Assembly: GCF_024756255.1 (NCBI RefSeq) | Contig: NZ_JANUHB010000005.1 | Location: 248,001-312,000 of the forward strand | Length of the DNA: 64,000 bases | Direction of reading: 5' to 3' | From: Massilia agilis | GTDB taxonomy: Bacteria; Pseudomonadota; Gammaproteobacteria; Burkholderiales; Burkholderiaceae_D | Part shown: positions 16,455-26,444 of the stretch, one piece after another | How the letters are laid out: the number at the start of each line of letters is the position of its first letter | Numbering within the stretch: the stretch's first letter is position 1 | The notes under the pieces: generated by a model | Databases searched by the model: none | What the model was told of the DNA's origin: nothing | The model's input: the letters and a program-made list of their open reading frames with translations, nothing else | Position numbers and translations under genes: made by a program

Positions 16455-17073
16455 GCCGAACATCCCCGGCGATGCTTGGGCGGCTCTAAGGGCCGCTGGA
16501 TCGGTCTTAGCAGTTGTCCCGGCTACGGCGATTTTGGTTCACTCTACGACACGCAAGCCGCGCTACGCTGGTAGTTCGGCATCAAATCAATTTCGGCACC
16601 CTATACGACACACGCCGCACCAGCCGTTCAAGGCGGGGGTGATTACGTCCTGCTATACGACACAACAGGCCCGGTTCATCCGGCCTCGTGCTGGCCCACG
16701 ATAAAAGGCAAGTCACCACACGGGCGATGCGAGAGCATCGGGTGACAGGCTGCTCTGCCATTGATCCGAAGTCCGACCGCCGTCAGGTAATCAGGGAGGG
16801 TTCGATGTTCAGCTTCTTTCGTGCTTGCCAGATAACGTTTATCTGTTGCCAAGCCACGGGGCGGCAGATGCATTGAAACCGAGTCCTTCCTATGTCAGGT
16901 GACTGCAGTCAGCGAAGCGCAGCGGAGGACTGCCAGCGGCTGCAGTTGCGCCAACGCTCGTTGATGGGACCCCGACGCGAATGAGCTGTGGCCAAGCACC
17001 TCAATCAGTTAATCGAGCCATCGATTGCCGCCCTAAGTGATCGGCCATACAAACTGCAAGGTTAAGAGAAAAA
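16455..17073. other. 619-base stretch downstream of the recombinase, no supported gene
   Basis: Apart from the CTATACGACAC repeats I find no convincing gene. Short open frames at 16688-16876 (plus) and 16676-16873 (minus) lack ribosome sites and known domains. The segment 16880-17040 holds nothing I can name. Confidence 0.5.
16542..16664 (+). repeat. three spaced copies of CTATACGACAC
   Basis: CTATACGACACA occurs at 16601-16612 and 16653-16664, and CTCTACGACACG at 16542-16553. All are in the same orientation, 59 and 52 bases apart, downstream of the serine recombinase. No reading frame explains them. They may be recombinase or regulator sites. Confidence 0.5.
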
Positions 17074-17499
17074 TCAATCTCGTATTAGGAAGTCACCGAC
17101 TTGAACACCTGCCAGTTCTTTCGGTCGGACTTCACCCGGTCGAATGGTTTCTGTAACAGTGTTTTGTCCACCTGCACTGAGAATGCCGCCAGCTATTAAC
17201 CCACTTATCCCACTTGGCCGAGACAAGACCTTTGTAATCTCTTTCGTTTCGGGCTCGCGCTCCAGTTCCACGGAACTAAGCGTAGCGATTTTTGACTGCA
17301 CGTGCGTTACCTGCGCCTTACCTCTTACGATTTCAAGTTGTTCCAGTGGTTCGCCTGTGTCAGGGTCGTTTATGGTCTCACCAAGACCAACAATAAGGAA
17401 TCTTTGGCCCAGCTTAACACCGGCGTCTAGCCCGACATTCACCACTATCGTGTACCGGTCTTGCACCTTTACTACTTTTCCGAAATAGCGATCACTCAT
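17074..17499 (-). CDS. hypothetical protein, beta-rich OB/FlgT-C-like
   Basis: 141 residues with no membrane segment. The first part (YFGKVVKVQDRYTIVVNVG, then VKLGQRFLIVGLGE) resembles a small beta-barrel as in FlgT C-terminal-like proteins, with a second beta-rich part ending GEVRPKELAGVQVGDFLIRD. Its start lies two bases after the stop of the upstream membrane-protein gene, so the two form an operon. Function unknown. Confidence 0.55.
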   Translation of the reverse strand: MSDRYFGKVVKVQDRYTIVVNVGLDAGVKLGQRFLIVGLGETINDPDTGEPLEQLEIVRGKAQVTHVQSKIATLSSVELEREPETKEITKVLSRPSGISGLIAGGILSAGGQNTVTETIRPGEVRPKELAGVQVGDFLIRD

Positions 17500-17501
17500 T
17501 T

Positions 17502-18014
17502 CTACTCTCCTGGCATCAACGCTTCCAGCGCCGTTACTGGGACTACTGGGCGTACGATAATCATCTTTAACTCGTCAACTGATGTCGGCACGGAAGTGAG
17601 CACTCCCAAATTCGTGTGAACCTTGATCTGGATGACCTTGTCCTGCACCAGATGAACGACGCCCAAGAAAGCCAACTTGTCGACTTCCTCGCGTTGTAGA
17701 TAACAACCGACGATAATGTTGTTCAGGAAATTATCGTTTCGTCTGATGACAAAAATGTTGTCCTCGGCAATGTATCTAAACGGATGCTCGAAGGGGGGCG
17801 GTGGTTTCGTCTCGCCCGTAACGTCATAGATGATCTTCAAGAGGATCATCATCAAAGACGTGGATACCAAAATAACGAATAGCAACCATTTGACTGATAC
17901 CGAGGCCGTGACATCAATGAACATGGTAACCAGTGCAGACAAGAAGCCTGCCGCACCGATCATTACGGAGGCACCAGCGAAACTAAAAATACCGCTAACT
18001 ACTCGATCTTTCAT
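17502..18014 (-). CDS. hypothetical two-helix membrane protein
   Basis: 170 residues. Two hydrophobic segments lie at about 10-32 and 42-62 (VKWLLFVILVSTSLMMILL), followed by a soluble domain of about 100 residues (FRYIAEDNIFVIRRNDN to ALEALMPGE). I do not recognise the family. It is cotranscribed with the downstream OB-like gene. A membrane anchor plus a linked soluble partner inside an island could be an accessory immunity or signalling unit, but nothing in the sequence proves that. Confidence 0.55.
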   Translation of the reverse strand: MKDRVVSGIFSFAGASVMIGAAGFLSALVTMFIDVTASVSVKWLLFVILVSTSLMMILLKIIYDVTGETKPPPPFEHPFRYIAEDNIFVIRRNDNFLNNIIVGCYLQREEVDKLAFLGVVHLVQDKVIQIKVHTNLGVLTSVPTSVDELKMIIVRPVVPVTALEALMPGE

Positions 18015-18076
18015 CTTTACGGACGCAGGACAGGGTCTCTAGAAAGTCGCAACGGTTGCCATAATGCATCGTTATT

Positions 18077-18283
18077 TCATTTTTGGCAAGCGCGAACGAT
18101 TTCTCTGATTTGCGCCGTGTGCGTGCGCCCTATCTGTTTTCCTTTTACCTTCGCTACTGGTCGCCTGAGGCCTGCCTCGACGGTAGGATCGTCAACCGGA
18201 TCGTTGTTCGGGATGTTCACGTCCGGTGAAATGAGGGCCGCTGCCTCGATCTGGCTGCGAAGCGGTTCAGGGATGATGCTCAT
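18077..18283 (-). CDS. small hypothetical island protein
   Basis: 68 residues, MSIIPEPLRSQIEAAALISP onward, polar, without membrane segments or known motif. The GGAGGAATC ribosome site immediately before the ATG is strong, so I accept it as a gene. It lies between the truncated integrase and the two-gene membrane unit, on the same strand as both. Confidence 0.55.
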   Translation of the reverse strand: MSIIPEPLRSQIEAAALISPDVNIPNNDPVDDPTVEAGLRRPVAKVKGKQIGRTHTAQIREIVRACQK

Positions 18284-18390
18284 GATTCCTCCAGCGGCGA
18301 TGATGACGGATAGGTACTATGCGCTTACGTGCGGTTCCTCGGGCGCTCCGTCATTCCATAGCCGGGCGCGATTATACGCTGCCCGTGAAG

Positions 18391-19269
18391 TCAAAGCGTC
18401 AGCCCGTTGGCGGCTTCGGTGGCACAATTGTTCGTGTTGACCGGAGTCTGCCCCGATTCCAGCAGCTTATCCTTGAACTGAACCACATGGCGGCGCGTGA
18501 TCTGCTCGATCTTCATGTCGCCCATGTGTTCCACGTACCTACCGATGACCTTTTTGGCCTGACCGACGGTACGCGGGATCAGGCTGCGTTCCTTGACCCA
18601 CTTGTCCGCAATCTCTGCCATCGTGTGGCCGCCGATGATAGCGGGCTGTGTGGCTTTTACCGGCGAATCAAGCTGGGCTGGCTGTGCCAGTAATACGGGC
18701 TGTGCGGCCTGCGCTGGCTGCGCATGGCCAATGTGCTCAGGTAGCTCCCTTACGCTGCCATCCCCCGTCAGGAAGGAGCGCAATGCGTTTCGGTGGCCCT
18801 CGTGCTTGGAGAGCGGATGCAGCGGTTCCAGTTCGCCGCGCAACATGGCTTCAGCGTCCTCAAGGTTGAACTGCTGCCGTTCGAGGAACGCGCTCAGCGC
18901 CTCATAGCCCTGTGCAGCAGCACTGTCCCGCCGCTGTCGGAGCAGGCCGAGCGTGCGCGACGCAACCTCATCCGCGTTCACCCGAATGGACGCAGTAGCG
19001 GGTGCGGGGACGGTTGCAGGCGTGTCCTGAGCTGCAGCGGAAGCGGCAAGCGCGGCCCGAACGCTCGCGAACTCCTCATCGAGCTTGGCTCCAGCGATAC
19101 GGCAAAGCTGTTCAGCTTCGCGACGGTCGCTCGTGCCGAGCGCGTTCACGACTTCAACGCGACCGTAATGGCTCTGCAAGTCAACGGGGGATTTTGCGGC
19201 GAATGGAATAGCGATTGCTACGCTTGATAAGATGGGTACACACAGCTTGCTCCTCAGCTGGTGTAACAC
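18391..19269 (-). pseudogene. truncated tyrosine (phage-type) integrase
   Basis: 292 codons. The N-terminal part (VDLQSHYGRVEVVNALGT) matches the DUF6538-type start of phage integrases. Residues about 235-280 match the SAM-like core-binding domain (EIADKWVKERSLIPRTV, IGRYVEHMGDMKIEQITRRH). The frame then leaves the family after NTNN and stops, so the catalytic domain with R...HxxR...Y is absent. It lies next to the intact tRNA-Pro, as integrases of tRNA islands do. I call it a remnant of the enzyme that inserted the island. The first residues are atypical, so the true start is uncertain. Confidence 0.75.
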
Positions 19270-19330
19270 TCACTTGCGACATTGAGACTGTAAGTCCTTG
19301 AGAACCAAGGAAGATCGTTGAGAATCAACG
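19261..19330. repeat. right-end island repeats (candidate integrase arm sites)
   Basis: GTGTAACA (19261-19268) and CTGTAAGTC (19288-19296) repeat motifs from the left margin. Next come two small inverted repeats, CCTTG-agaac-CAAGG (19296-19310) and CGTTG-agaat-CAACG (19316-19330). Their shared core TTGAGAAYCAA recurs exactly 20 bases, two helical turns, apart. The set ends 9 bases before the attachment site. Confidence 0.5.
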
Positions 19331-19338
19331 AGATGAAA

Positions 19339-19415
19339 TGGTCGGGGTGAGAGGATTCGAACCTCCGGCCTCTACGTCCCGAACGTAGCGCTCTACCGGG
19401 CTAAGCTACACCCCG
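19339..19415 (-). tRNA. tRNA-Pro (anticodon CGG)
   Basis: 77 bases including an encoded CCA. The acceptor stem is CGGGGTG/CACCCCG, the anticodon stem CTACG/CGTAG around loop TTCGGGA gives anticodon CGG (19379-19381), and the T-arm contains GGTTCGAATCC. Its 3' 24 bases double as the island attachment site (copy at 12426-12449), and the gene remains intact. Confidence 0.95.
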
Positions 19416-19471
19416 ACTGGTTTGAGATTTCGGCGTTGCCTCAATCTCGGGAAGGCATAACTATAAGGGCT

Positions 19472-20476
19472 CTAGTGGTTCCTGTCAACTGCAAAACTGC
19501 AGAGCTGCAAGAGACTTTGCTTGAATTCGCTCTCGGGCAGGTCGGCGATTGCGTTGGCTGCGCGTTCGGCGGCAACAATCGCTTCGCGGCGCGTGTAGTC
19601 CAGCGCACCGCTCGAGGTCACCGCCGCCAGCACGGCGTCGAAGTGCTGCTCGTCGCCGTTCTCGATGCAGCTGCGAACCAGTTCGCGCTGCTCCGGCGTG
19701 CCATACTCCATCAGGTAGATCAGCGGCAGCGTCGGCTTGCCTTCGCGCAGGTCGTCGCCGACGTTCTTGCCGATCTCGGCAGCGTCGCCGGCGTAGTCGA
19801 GCACGTCGTCGATCAGCTGGAACGCGGTGCCCAGGGAACGGCCGTATTCACCGGCTGCCTCGATCTGTGCGTCGTTCGCGCCCGCCACCAGCGCGCCCAA
19901 CTGGGCCGCGGCCTCGAACAGCTTGGCGGTCTTGGAGCGGATCACCGTCAGGTAGCTTTCCTGGGTCACGTCCGGGTCGTGCATGTTCAGCAGTTGCAGC
20001 ACTTCGCCTTCCGCGATCACGTTGGTGGCGTCGGACAGGATCTGCATCACGCGCATGTTGTTCAGGCTGACCATCATCTGGAACGAGCGCGAATACAGGA
20101 AGTCGCCCACCAGCACCGAGGCGGCGTTGCCGAACATGGCGTTGGCGGTCTGGCGCCCGCGCCGCATCGACGACTCGTCCACCACGTCGTCGTGCAGCAG
20201 GGTTGCGGTGTGGATGAATTCGACCACCGCGGCCAGCTCGTGGTGGGCGGTGCCCCGGTAGCCGTAGGCGTTGGCCAGCAGCAGCACCAGCACCGGCCGG
20301 ATGCGCTTGCCGCCGGCACTGATGATGTACTCGGCGATCTGGTTCACCAGGCTCACTTCGGAGTGCAGCCGCAGGCGGATCACCCGGTTGACGGCCTCCA
20401 TGTCCGAAGCGATGGCGCGGGCGATGTTATTCTGTTGGGCGGTGGGGGTAGCGGCGGACAAGGCGGAAACCTGCAA
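19472..20476 (-). CDS. ispB: octaprenyl diphosphate synthase
   Basis: 334 residues, a trans-polyprenyl synthase making the ubiquinone side chain. Both aspartate-rich motifs are present: LLHDDVVDESSMRRG and LIDDVLDYAGD. The lysine/arginine residues for the diphosphate are in GGKRIRPVLVLLL. The divergent rplU-rpmA-obgE order is the usual proteobacterial neighbourhood for ispB. A -10-like TATAAT on the minus strand (20507-20502) precedes the start at 20476. Confidence 0.93.
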   Translation of the reverse strand: MQVSALSAATPTAQQNNIARAIASDMEAVNRVIRLRLHSEVSLVNQIAEYIISAGGKRIRPVLVLLLANAYGYRGTAHHELAAVVEFIHTATLLHDDVVDESSMRRGRQTANAMFGNAASVLVGDFLYSRSFQMMVSLNNMRVMQILSDATNVIAEGEVLQLLNMHDPDVTQESYLTVIRSKTAKLFEAAAQLGALVAGANDAQIEAAGEYGRSLGTAFQLIDDVLDYAGDAAEIGKNVGDDLREGKPTLPLIYLMEYGTPEQRELVRSCIENGDEQHFDAVLAAVTSSGALDYTRREAIVAAERAANAIADLPESEFKQSLLQLCSFAVDRNH

Positions 20477-20613
20477 TGGTCGTTAAGCGGTCAAGTGCGC
20501 GATTATACGACATGCAAGCTGAAATCGTCCGGTCCAGCATGCCGGCTGGATGGGACAAAGCGTCCCAGGTCCGTTGCCACCAAACCACGTCCCCGGCGGC
20601 TTGAACCGGCCTT

Positions 20614-20642
20614 TTGACCCGGCGGGCCGTTCCATGTATAAT
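20614..20642 (+). promoter_or_regulatory. sigma-70 promoter for rplU-rpmA
   Basis: TTGACC (20614-20619) and TATAAT (20637-20642) are separated by 17 bases, nearly ideal. The message would start near 20649, about 75 bases before rplU. Confidence 0.85.
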
Positions 20643-20724
20643 CGTGTGTTCTCCCGGCTGTACCCACGCTCGACGAGGATGTCGCCGAGGGGATTCTTTT
20701 AAACAATTGATGAGGTTTCAAATC

Positions 20725-21036
20725 ATGTACGCGGTCATAAAAACCGGTGGCAAGCAATACAAAGTTGTCGCTGGCGAAAAACTCAAAGTAGAACAGATAC
20801 CGGCAGACATTGGTTCCGAAATCACTATCGACCAGGTTCTCGCAGTAGGCGAGGGCGAGAGCATCAAATTCGGTGCTCCGCTGGTGGAAGGTGCTTCGGT
20901 TCGCGTGACTGTGGTGTCGCACGGTCGTCACGACAAAGTGCGTATCTTCAAGATGCGTCGTCGTAAGCACTACCAAAAGCGTCAGGGCCATCGCCAGAAC
21001 TACACCGAAATCCAAGTGGTAGCGATCAACGGCTAA
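20725..21036 (+). CDS. rplU: 50S ribosomal protein L21
   Basis: 103 residues, standard L21: [20 protein letters not shown] at the start and [20 protein letters not shown] near the end. An upstream in-frame ATG exists, but the conserved L21 N-terminus fixes the start at 20725. First gene of the rplU-rpmA pair, driven by the sigma-70 promoter at 20614. Confidence 0.97.
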   Translation: MYAVIKTGGKQYKVVAGEKLKVEQIPADIGSEITIDQVLAVGEGESIKFGAPLVEGASVRVTVVSHGRHDKVRIFKMRRRKHYQKRQGHRQNYTEIQVVAING

Positions 21037-21075
21037 TTGCCGCCGGTCCCCAAAGTCATTCAAAGGAGCATCTAA

Positions 21076-21348
21076 ATGGCACACAAAAAAGGCGGCGGTA
21101 CTACTCGCAACGGCCGTGACTCAGAAAGCAAACGCCTTGGCGTGAAAGTCTACGGCGGCCAGGCGATCAACGCCGGCAGCATCATCGTGCGTCAGCGCGG
21201 CACCACCGTGCGTCCGGGCACCAACGTCGGCATGGGCAAGGATCACACCCTGTTCGCGCTGACCGACGGCACCGTGAAATTCGTCAAGCAAGGCGTGGGC
21301 TCGAAGCAGTACGTCACCGTCGTTGCAAGCGAAGCGGTAGCAGCGTAA
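21076..21348 (+). CDS. rpmA: 50S ribosomal protein L27
   Basis: 90 residues, standard L27: [20 protein letters not shown], then GNGG-type [23 protein letters not shown] precedes the ATG. Unlike Firmicutes L27, it has no N-terminal extension needing cleavage. Terminator-like hairpin downstream. Confidence 0.97.
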   Translation: MAHKKGGGTTRNGRDSESKRLGVKVYGGQAINAGSIIVRQRGTTVRPGTNVGMGKDHTLFALTDGTVKFVKQGVGSKQYVTVVASEAVAA

Positions 21349-22563
<1,215 letters not shown>

Positions 22564-22974
22564 GTGGCGGCGGCGATCATCACCCGTTGGTCGCTGCGCA
22601 GCCAGCTCCTGAAGCTGGTTGCCACCGCAAGCTCGCTGGCCGCGCTCATGGCCATGCTCGACCCTGACCGGGTCGCTGCAAGCATGGGCCTGTTCCTCGT
22701 TGGCGTGAACGGCTACAGCCAGTTCTACGCCATCTACGTCGGTATGCGACTGGCTACCGCGTATCTCGCACTGCAGGCATCCAAACCAGACGCCCCCTCG
22801 GTGCTCGGCGACGTTACCGCGTTGTTCCTCCTCGCTCAACCTGTGGGGCGCTTCGTCGCGGCTTTCGCGATCGGGCTGCCTACCGGGTTATTATTAGCCG
22901 TATGCGGAGTCGAACTGCTGGCGGGACTTTCCCTGTTGGCGTTGCGCCCGCGTGGGAAAGTGCCGTCTCCATGA
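22564..22974 (+). CDS. hypothetical membrane protein between obgE and proB
   Basis: 136 residues with about four hydrophobic segments ([65 protein letters not shown]). It starts at GTG directly after the obgE TAA, and its end overlaps the proB start (ATGA), so it is coupled to both. The layout resembles small DUF4345-type membrane proteins, but I am not sure. No catalytic motif seen. Confidence 0.6.
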   Translation: MAAAIITRWSLRSQLLKLVATASSLAALMAMLDPDRVAASMGLFLVGVNGYSQFYAIYVGMRLATAYLALQASKPDAPSVLGDVTALFLLAQPVGRFVAAFAIGLPTGLLLAVCGVELLAGLSLLALRPRGKVPSP

Positions 22975-24089
22975 AATCCGTCATCCAGCAATCCTCCCGT
23001 ATCATCGTCAAGGTCGGTTCCTCGCTCGTCACCAACGAGGGCAGGGGCCTGGACCATTCCGCCATCGCGCGCTGGGCCGCGCAAATCGCCGCGCTGCGCG
23101 CATTGGGCAAGGAAGTCGTGCTGGTCTCGTCCGGCGCCATTGCCGAGGGCATGCTGCGCCTGCAGTTCGGCGCGCGCCCGACCGACATCCACGAGCTGCA
23201 GGCCTGCGCCGCGGTGGGCCAGATGGGCCTTGCGCAGATCTACGAAACCAGCTTTCGCGCGCACGACATCGGCACCGCGCAGGTGCTGCTCACGCACGCC
23301 GACCTGGCCGACCGCGAGCGCTACCTGAACGCGCGTTCCACGCTCACCACCTTGCTGCGGCTGGGCGTGGTCCCAATCATCAACGAGAACGACACCGTGG
23401 TCACGGACGAGATCAAGTTCGGCGACAACGACACGCTTGGCGCGCTGGTGGCCAACCTGATCGAGGCCGACGCGTTGGTGATCCTGACCGACCAGCGCGG
23501 TTTGTACTCCAGCGATCCGCGCAAGGACCCGAACGCCTTCCTGATCAAGGAAGCGCAGGCCGGCGACGAGTCGCTGGAAGCGATGGCGGGCGGCGCGGGC
23601 AGCAGCATCGGGCGGGGCGGCATGCTGACCAAGGTGCTGGCGGCCAAGCGCGCGGCACGCTCCGGCGCCCATACCGTGATCGCGTGGGGGCGTGAGGAAG
23701 AGGTGCTGGTGCGGCTGGCCTGCGGGGAGGCGATCGGCACCCAGCTGACCGCGCCCACCGCACGCCTGACCGCGCGCCGCCAGTGGATGATCGACCACCT
23801 GCACACCTCGGGCGAAGTGGTGCTGGACGCGGGTGCGGTGCAAAAGCTCACGCAGGAGGGCAAGTCGCTGCTGCCGATCGGCGTGATCGCGGTGCACGGC
23901 CAGTTCCGCCGCGGCGAGGTGATCACCTGCGTCGACGAGAACGGCAGGGCGGTCGCGCGCGGGCTCACCAACTACACCGGCAGCGAGGTGCGCCGCATCA
24001 TGCGCCATGCGTCCAGCGAGATCGAGGCGATCCTCGGCTACGTGGAGGGGCCGGAGCTGATCCACCGCGATAACCTGGTTTTGTTATAA
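22971..24089 (+). CDS. proB: glutamate 5-kinase
   Basis: 372 residues; first enzyme of proline synthesis. The amino acid kinase domain ([44 protein letters not shown]) covers 1-260 and a C-terminal PUA domain about 280-360, both typical of proteobacterial ProB. ATG 22971 overlaps the preceding gene by four bases. Confidence 0.96.
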   Translation: MKSVIQQSSRIIVKVGSSLVTNEGRGLDHSAIARWAAQIAALRALGKEVVLVSSGAIAEGMLRLQFGARPTDIHELQACAAVGQMGLAQIYETSFRAHDIGTAQVLLTHADLADRERYLNARSTLTTLLRLGVVPIINENDTVVTDEIKFGDNDTLGALVANLIEADALVILTDQRGLYSSDPRKDPNAFLIKEAQAGDESLEAMAGGAGSSIGRGGMLTKVLAAKRAARSGAHTVIAWGREEEVLVRLACGEAIGTQLTAPTARLTARRQWMIDHLHTSGEVVLDAGAVQKLTQEGKSLLPIGVIAVHGQFRRGEVITCVDENGRAVARGLTNYTGSEVRRIMRHASSEIEAILGYVEGPELIHRDNLVLL

Positions 24090-24197
24090 ACCGTTTAGCT
24101 GGTTTCCGGACGACGGATAAGTTCCGCTCGACCTTCTGCGCCCTGTCGAAGCGGCCGCAGCGGGTGGCGCTACACTTGGTCCATCAGTCTTTTTTCC

Positions 24198-24455
24198 ATG
24201 GATCCAGCTATGAGCGTCGAAACGAACCCGGAGTGTGCGCTTGACGAGCGGAAGATTCTCGCGAAAATTGCCGAGGCCGAAGGCCGGCTTCGGGCCGAGA
24301 TCGTTCAAGCGGAAACGAGGCTGAGCTCGCAGATCACCGCCGCCGATTGTCAGTGCAGGATTGAGATTGCCGAGGCCACGAGCAGACTCATCATGCGTGG
24401 AGGCCTGGCCCTGATCCTCCTTGAACAAGCCGTGCTGTATCTTCTGAAAGTCTGA
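24198..24455 (+). CDS. small coiled-coil protein with C-terminal membrane helix
   Basis: 85 residues: a charged helical stretch with heptad character (ILAKIAEAEGRLRAEIVQAE, then TRLSSQITAADC) and a hydrophobic tail (GGLALILLEQAVLYLLKV). This resembles CCDC90/DUF1640-like small proteins. No good ribosome site is visible; starts at 24198 or 24210 are both possible. Confidence 0.5.
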   Translation: MDPAMSVETNPECALDERKILAKIAEAEGRLRAEIVQAETRLSSQITAADCQCRIEIAEATSRLIMRGGLALILLEQAVLYLLKV

Positions 24456-24459
24456 AGAC

Positions 24460-24981
24460 TTAGTCGGCGATTTCGTCCAGCCGCAGCACCATGTGCTCTT
24501 CGTCGTAAAAGCGGTCCCCAACGCGCATCGCGCGCGGCTCGATGCCGAAAGACTGGAAGCCGAGTGAACGGTACAAGGCCCGCGCGGCCGGGTTCTCGGT
24601 GGCGACCGCGAGCTGGATCTGCAGCAGGCCTTCGTCGCGCGCGTGGGTGACCAGGCGCTGCAAGACTTTCCTCCCGATGCCTTCCTTGCGCCGCTGCGGA
24701 TCGACCGCGACGCCCCACACCGTGCCCCGGTGCGCAATCTGTTCGAGTTTTTCACGCCGCAGGCCCGCGATGCCGACCAGCCGTCCGCCGTCGAAGGCGC
24801 CAAACACGATCTGGTGCGGGCCGGGCTCGATGCGCGCCTGCACCTGCTCGGCGGTCAGCGCTTCCTCTTCGGCACGGGTCGGCCACAGCGCGAACGGCGC
24901 GCTTTCGATGGCCTTGATGCGCAAAGCCTTGAATTGAGCCCAGTTTTCCCTGCCCAGCGTGCAAATCCCCAGTGCGCCCAT
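24460..24981 (-). CDS. GNAT-family N-acetyltransferase
   Basis: 173 residues with the GNAT core: VWGVAVDPQRRKEGIGRKVL (the acetyl-CoA-binding R/Q-x-x-G-x-G/A region) and ENPAARALYRSLGFQSFG near the C-terminus. The substrate is unknown. I placed the start at ATG 24981 because longer frames upstream read as non-coding sequence. Convergent with the small coiled-coil gene. Confidence 0.85.
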   Translation of the reverse strand: MGALGICTLGRENWAQFKALRIKAIESAPFALWPTRAEEEALTAEQVQARIEPGPHQIVFGAFDGGRLVGIAGLRREKLEQIAHRGTVWGVAVDPQRRKEGIGRKVLQRLVTHARDEGLLQIQLAVATENPAARALYRSLGFQSFGIEPRAMRVGDRFYDEEHMVLRLDEIAD

Positions 24982-25066
24982 CGGTGTCGTCTTTCCGTAG
25001 AAATAGCGGCCAATGTTTCTGATCGTACATGAACCCGGCAGGCTGCGCCAGAGGCCGGCAGGCGGC

Positions 25067-25732
25067 TCAGGCTTGGGTGTCAGGCACCAATCCCGGTGGG
25101 GGCGGGGTTTTTTGCTTGTACTCGCACAGGTCGGCGATGAGACAGTTCCAGCACTTGGGCTTGCGCGCGACACAGGTGTAGCGGCCATGCAAAATCAGCC
25201 AGTGGTGCGCGTCGTGCAGGAACTCCTTGGGTACCACCTTGAGCAGCTTTTGCTCGACCTCGTCCACGTCCTTGCCGGGCGCGATCCTGGTGCGGTTGGA
25301 AACCCGGAAAATGTGCGTGTCCACGGCAATGGTCGGGTCGCCGAATGCCGTGTTGAGCACCACGTTGGCGGTCTTGCGACCCACGCCGGGCAGCGACTCG
25401 AGCGCCTCGCGCGAGTGCGGCACCTCGCCGCCGTACTGGTCCACCAGGATCTGGCACGTGGCGATCACGTTCTTCGCTTTGTTGTTGTACAGCCCGATGG
25501 TCGAGATGTAGCTCTTCAGCTCGTCCAGCCCCAGGTCGAGGATCTGTTGCGGCGTGTTTGCCACCGCGTACAGCCGGCGCGTGGCCTTGTTCACGCCCAC
25601 GTCGGTGGACTGGGCGGACAGCAGCACCGCGATCAGGAGCTCGAACGGCGTCGTGTATTCCAGCTCGGTGGTCGGCTTGGGGTTGGCTTCGCGGAAGCGG
25701 CGGAAGATCTCGAGGCGCTTGGCTGGGTTCAT
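25067..25732 (-). CDS. nth: endonuclease III (DNA glycosylase/AP lyase)
   Basis: 221 residues. Helix-hairpin-helix LPGVGRKTANVVLNTAF with the catalytic lysine in it, the catalytic aspartate in VDTHIFRVSNR, and the C-terminal [4Fe-4S] motif C-x6-C-x2-C-x5-C (CVARKPKCWNCLIADLC). Removes oxidised pyrimidines. Starts at ATG 25732, 22 bases after rsxB; rsxB-nth is a common proteobacterial pair. Confidence 0.96.
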   Translation of the reverse strand: MNPAKRLEIFRRFREANPKPTTELEYTTPFELLIAVLLSAQSTDVGVNKATRRLYAVANTPQQILDLGLDELKSYISTIGLYNNKAKNVIATCQILVDQYGGEVPHSREALESLPGVGRKTANVVLNTAFGDPTIAVDTHIFRVSNRTRIAPGKDVDEVEQKLLKVVPKEFLHDAHHWLILHGRYTCVARKPKCWNCLIADLCEYKQKTPPPPGLVPDTQA

Positions 25733-25754
25733 CTGCTTTGTCGTGGTGCGAAGA

Positions 25755-26444
25755 TCAGTCTTTTTTCTCGGGCGGCGGCGCGTTGCCGGCGGCACGCAGG
25801 CGCGCGCGTTCCATGGCGGCGGCGATGATCGCGCGCTTGCGCTCCTTCTCCGCCAGTTCCTCTGCCGTGTTGGTCGGCTCGGCCGTCACGGCGCGCATCT
25901 TCTCGATCGCTTTTGCGGCGAGGCGGGCATCGTTCTCCTCGCGCTCGCGCTGCAGCCGCGCGTTGCGGAAATCGTGACGGGCGCGCGCGGCGTCGGCCTG
26001 TTCCTGCGTCCACGCGGCCCAACCGGTCAGTTCACCCGTCACCGGGATCATGCTGATGCAGTCCACCGGGCAGGGCGCCACGCACAGGTCGCAGCCGGTG
26101 CACAGGCTCGGCAAAATGGTGTGCATCTGCTTGGCCGCGCCAATGATCGCGTCCACCGGGCAGGCCTGGATGCACAGCGTGCAGCCGATGCACAGCGACT
26201 CGTCGATGAAGGCGACAGGACGCGCTCGCTCGACGCCGTTGGCCGGGTTGATCGGAATCACCGGGCGGCCCGTGAGCGCCGACAGCCGCCGCACCCCTTC
26301 GATGCCGCCGGGCGGGCACTGGTTGATCCCGGCGTCGCCGCGCGCGATGGCCTCCGCGTACGGACGGCAGGCCGGATAGCCGCATTTGGTGCACTGGGTT
26401 TGCGGCAGCAGGTCTTCGATCTGGTCGGCGAGAGTCTTGGTCAC
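25755..26444 (-). CDS. rsxB: RsxB/RnfB electron transport protein
   Basis: 229 residues. An N-terminal [4Fe-4S] motif ([17 protein letters not shown]) is followed by two ferredoxin-type clusters ([12 protein letters not shown] and [12 protein letters not shown]) and a charged, helical C-terminal tail of about 85 residues. No N-terminal membrane anchor is present, and the other rsx genes are not nearby. This stand-alone form beside nth is common in betaproteobacteria. It probably works as a soluble electron carrier. Confidence 0.88.
   Translation of the reverse strand: MTKTLADQIEDLLPQTQCTKCGYPACRPYAEAIARGDAGINQCPPGGIEGVRRLSALTGRPVIPINPANGVERARPVAFIDESLCIGCTLCIQACPVDAIIGAAKQMHTILPSLCTGCDLCVAPCPVDCISMIPVTGELTGWAAWTQEQADAARARHDFRNARLQREREENDARLAAKAIEKMRAVTAEPTNTAEELAEKERKRAIIAAAMERARLRAAGNAPPPEKKD

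Larger units (their letters stand above)
12426..19362. mobile_element. 6.9-kb genomic island integrated in tRNA-Pro(CGG)
   Basis: The island is delimited by 24-bp direct repeats derived from the 3' end of tRNA-Pro. A truncated tyrosine integrase is adjacent to the intact tRNA, the usual position. Base composition inside is visibly less GC-rich than in the flanks. It contains a HEPN-like/HNH/TIR-like gene cassette, a serine recombinase, two linked membrane/soluble hypothetical genes and a small hypothetical gene. None is a housekeeping gene, and the nitrate operon and ispB lie on either side. With its integrase truncated, the island is probably fixed unless helped in trans. Confidence 0.85.

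Noticed and set aside
16676..16876. Short overlapping open frames on both strands downstream of the recombinase
   Set aside because: Neither has a ribosome site or recognisable motif, and they overlap each other almost completely.
12426..19362. CRISPR array or prophage inside the island
   Set aside because: No regularly spaced direct repeats with unique spacers, no cas genes and no phage structural genes were found.
20502..20512. ATTATACGACATG before ispB, similar to the island motif CTATACGACAC
   Set aside because: Shares only the core and lies outside the island at a likely -10 box of ispB; taken as coincidence.
24090..24140. Possible terminator after proB (AAACC...GGTTT)
   Set aside because: Only a five-base stem without a T run; too weak to call.
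24982..25188. N-terminal extension of the acetyltransferase
   Set aside because: The extra 69 codons overlap the end of the nth gene and show no GNAT similarity; ATG 24981 gives the normal family length.
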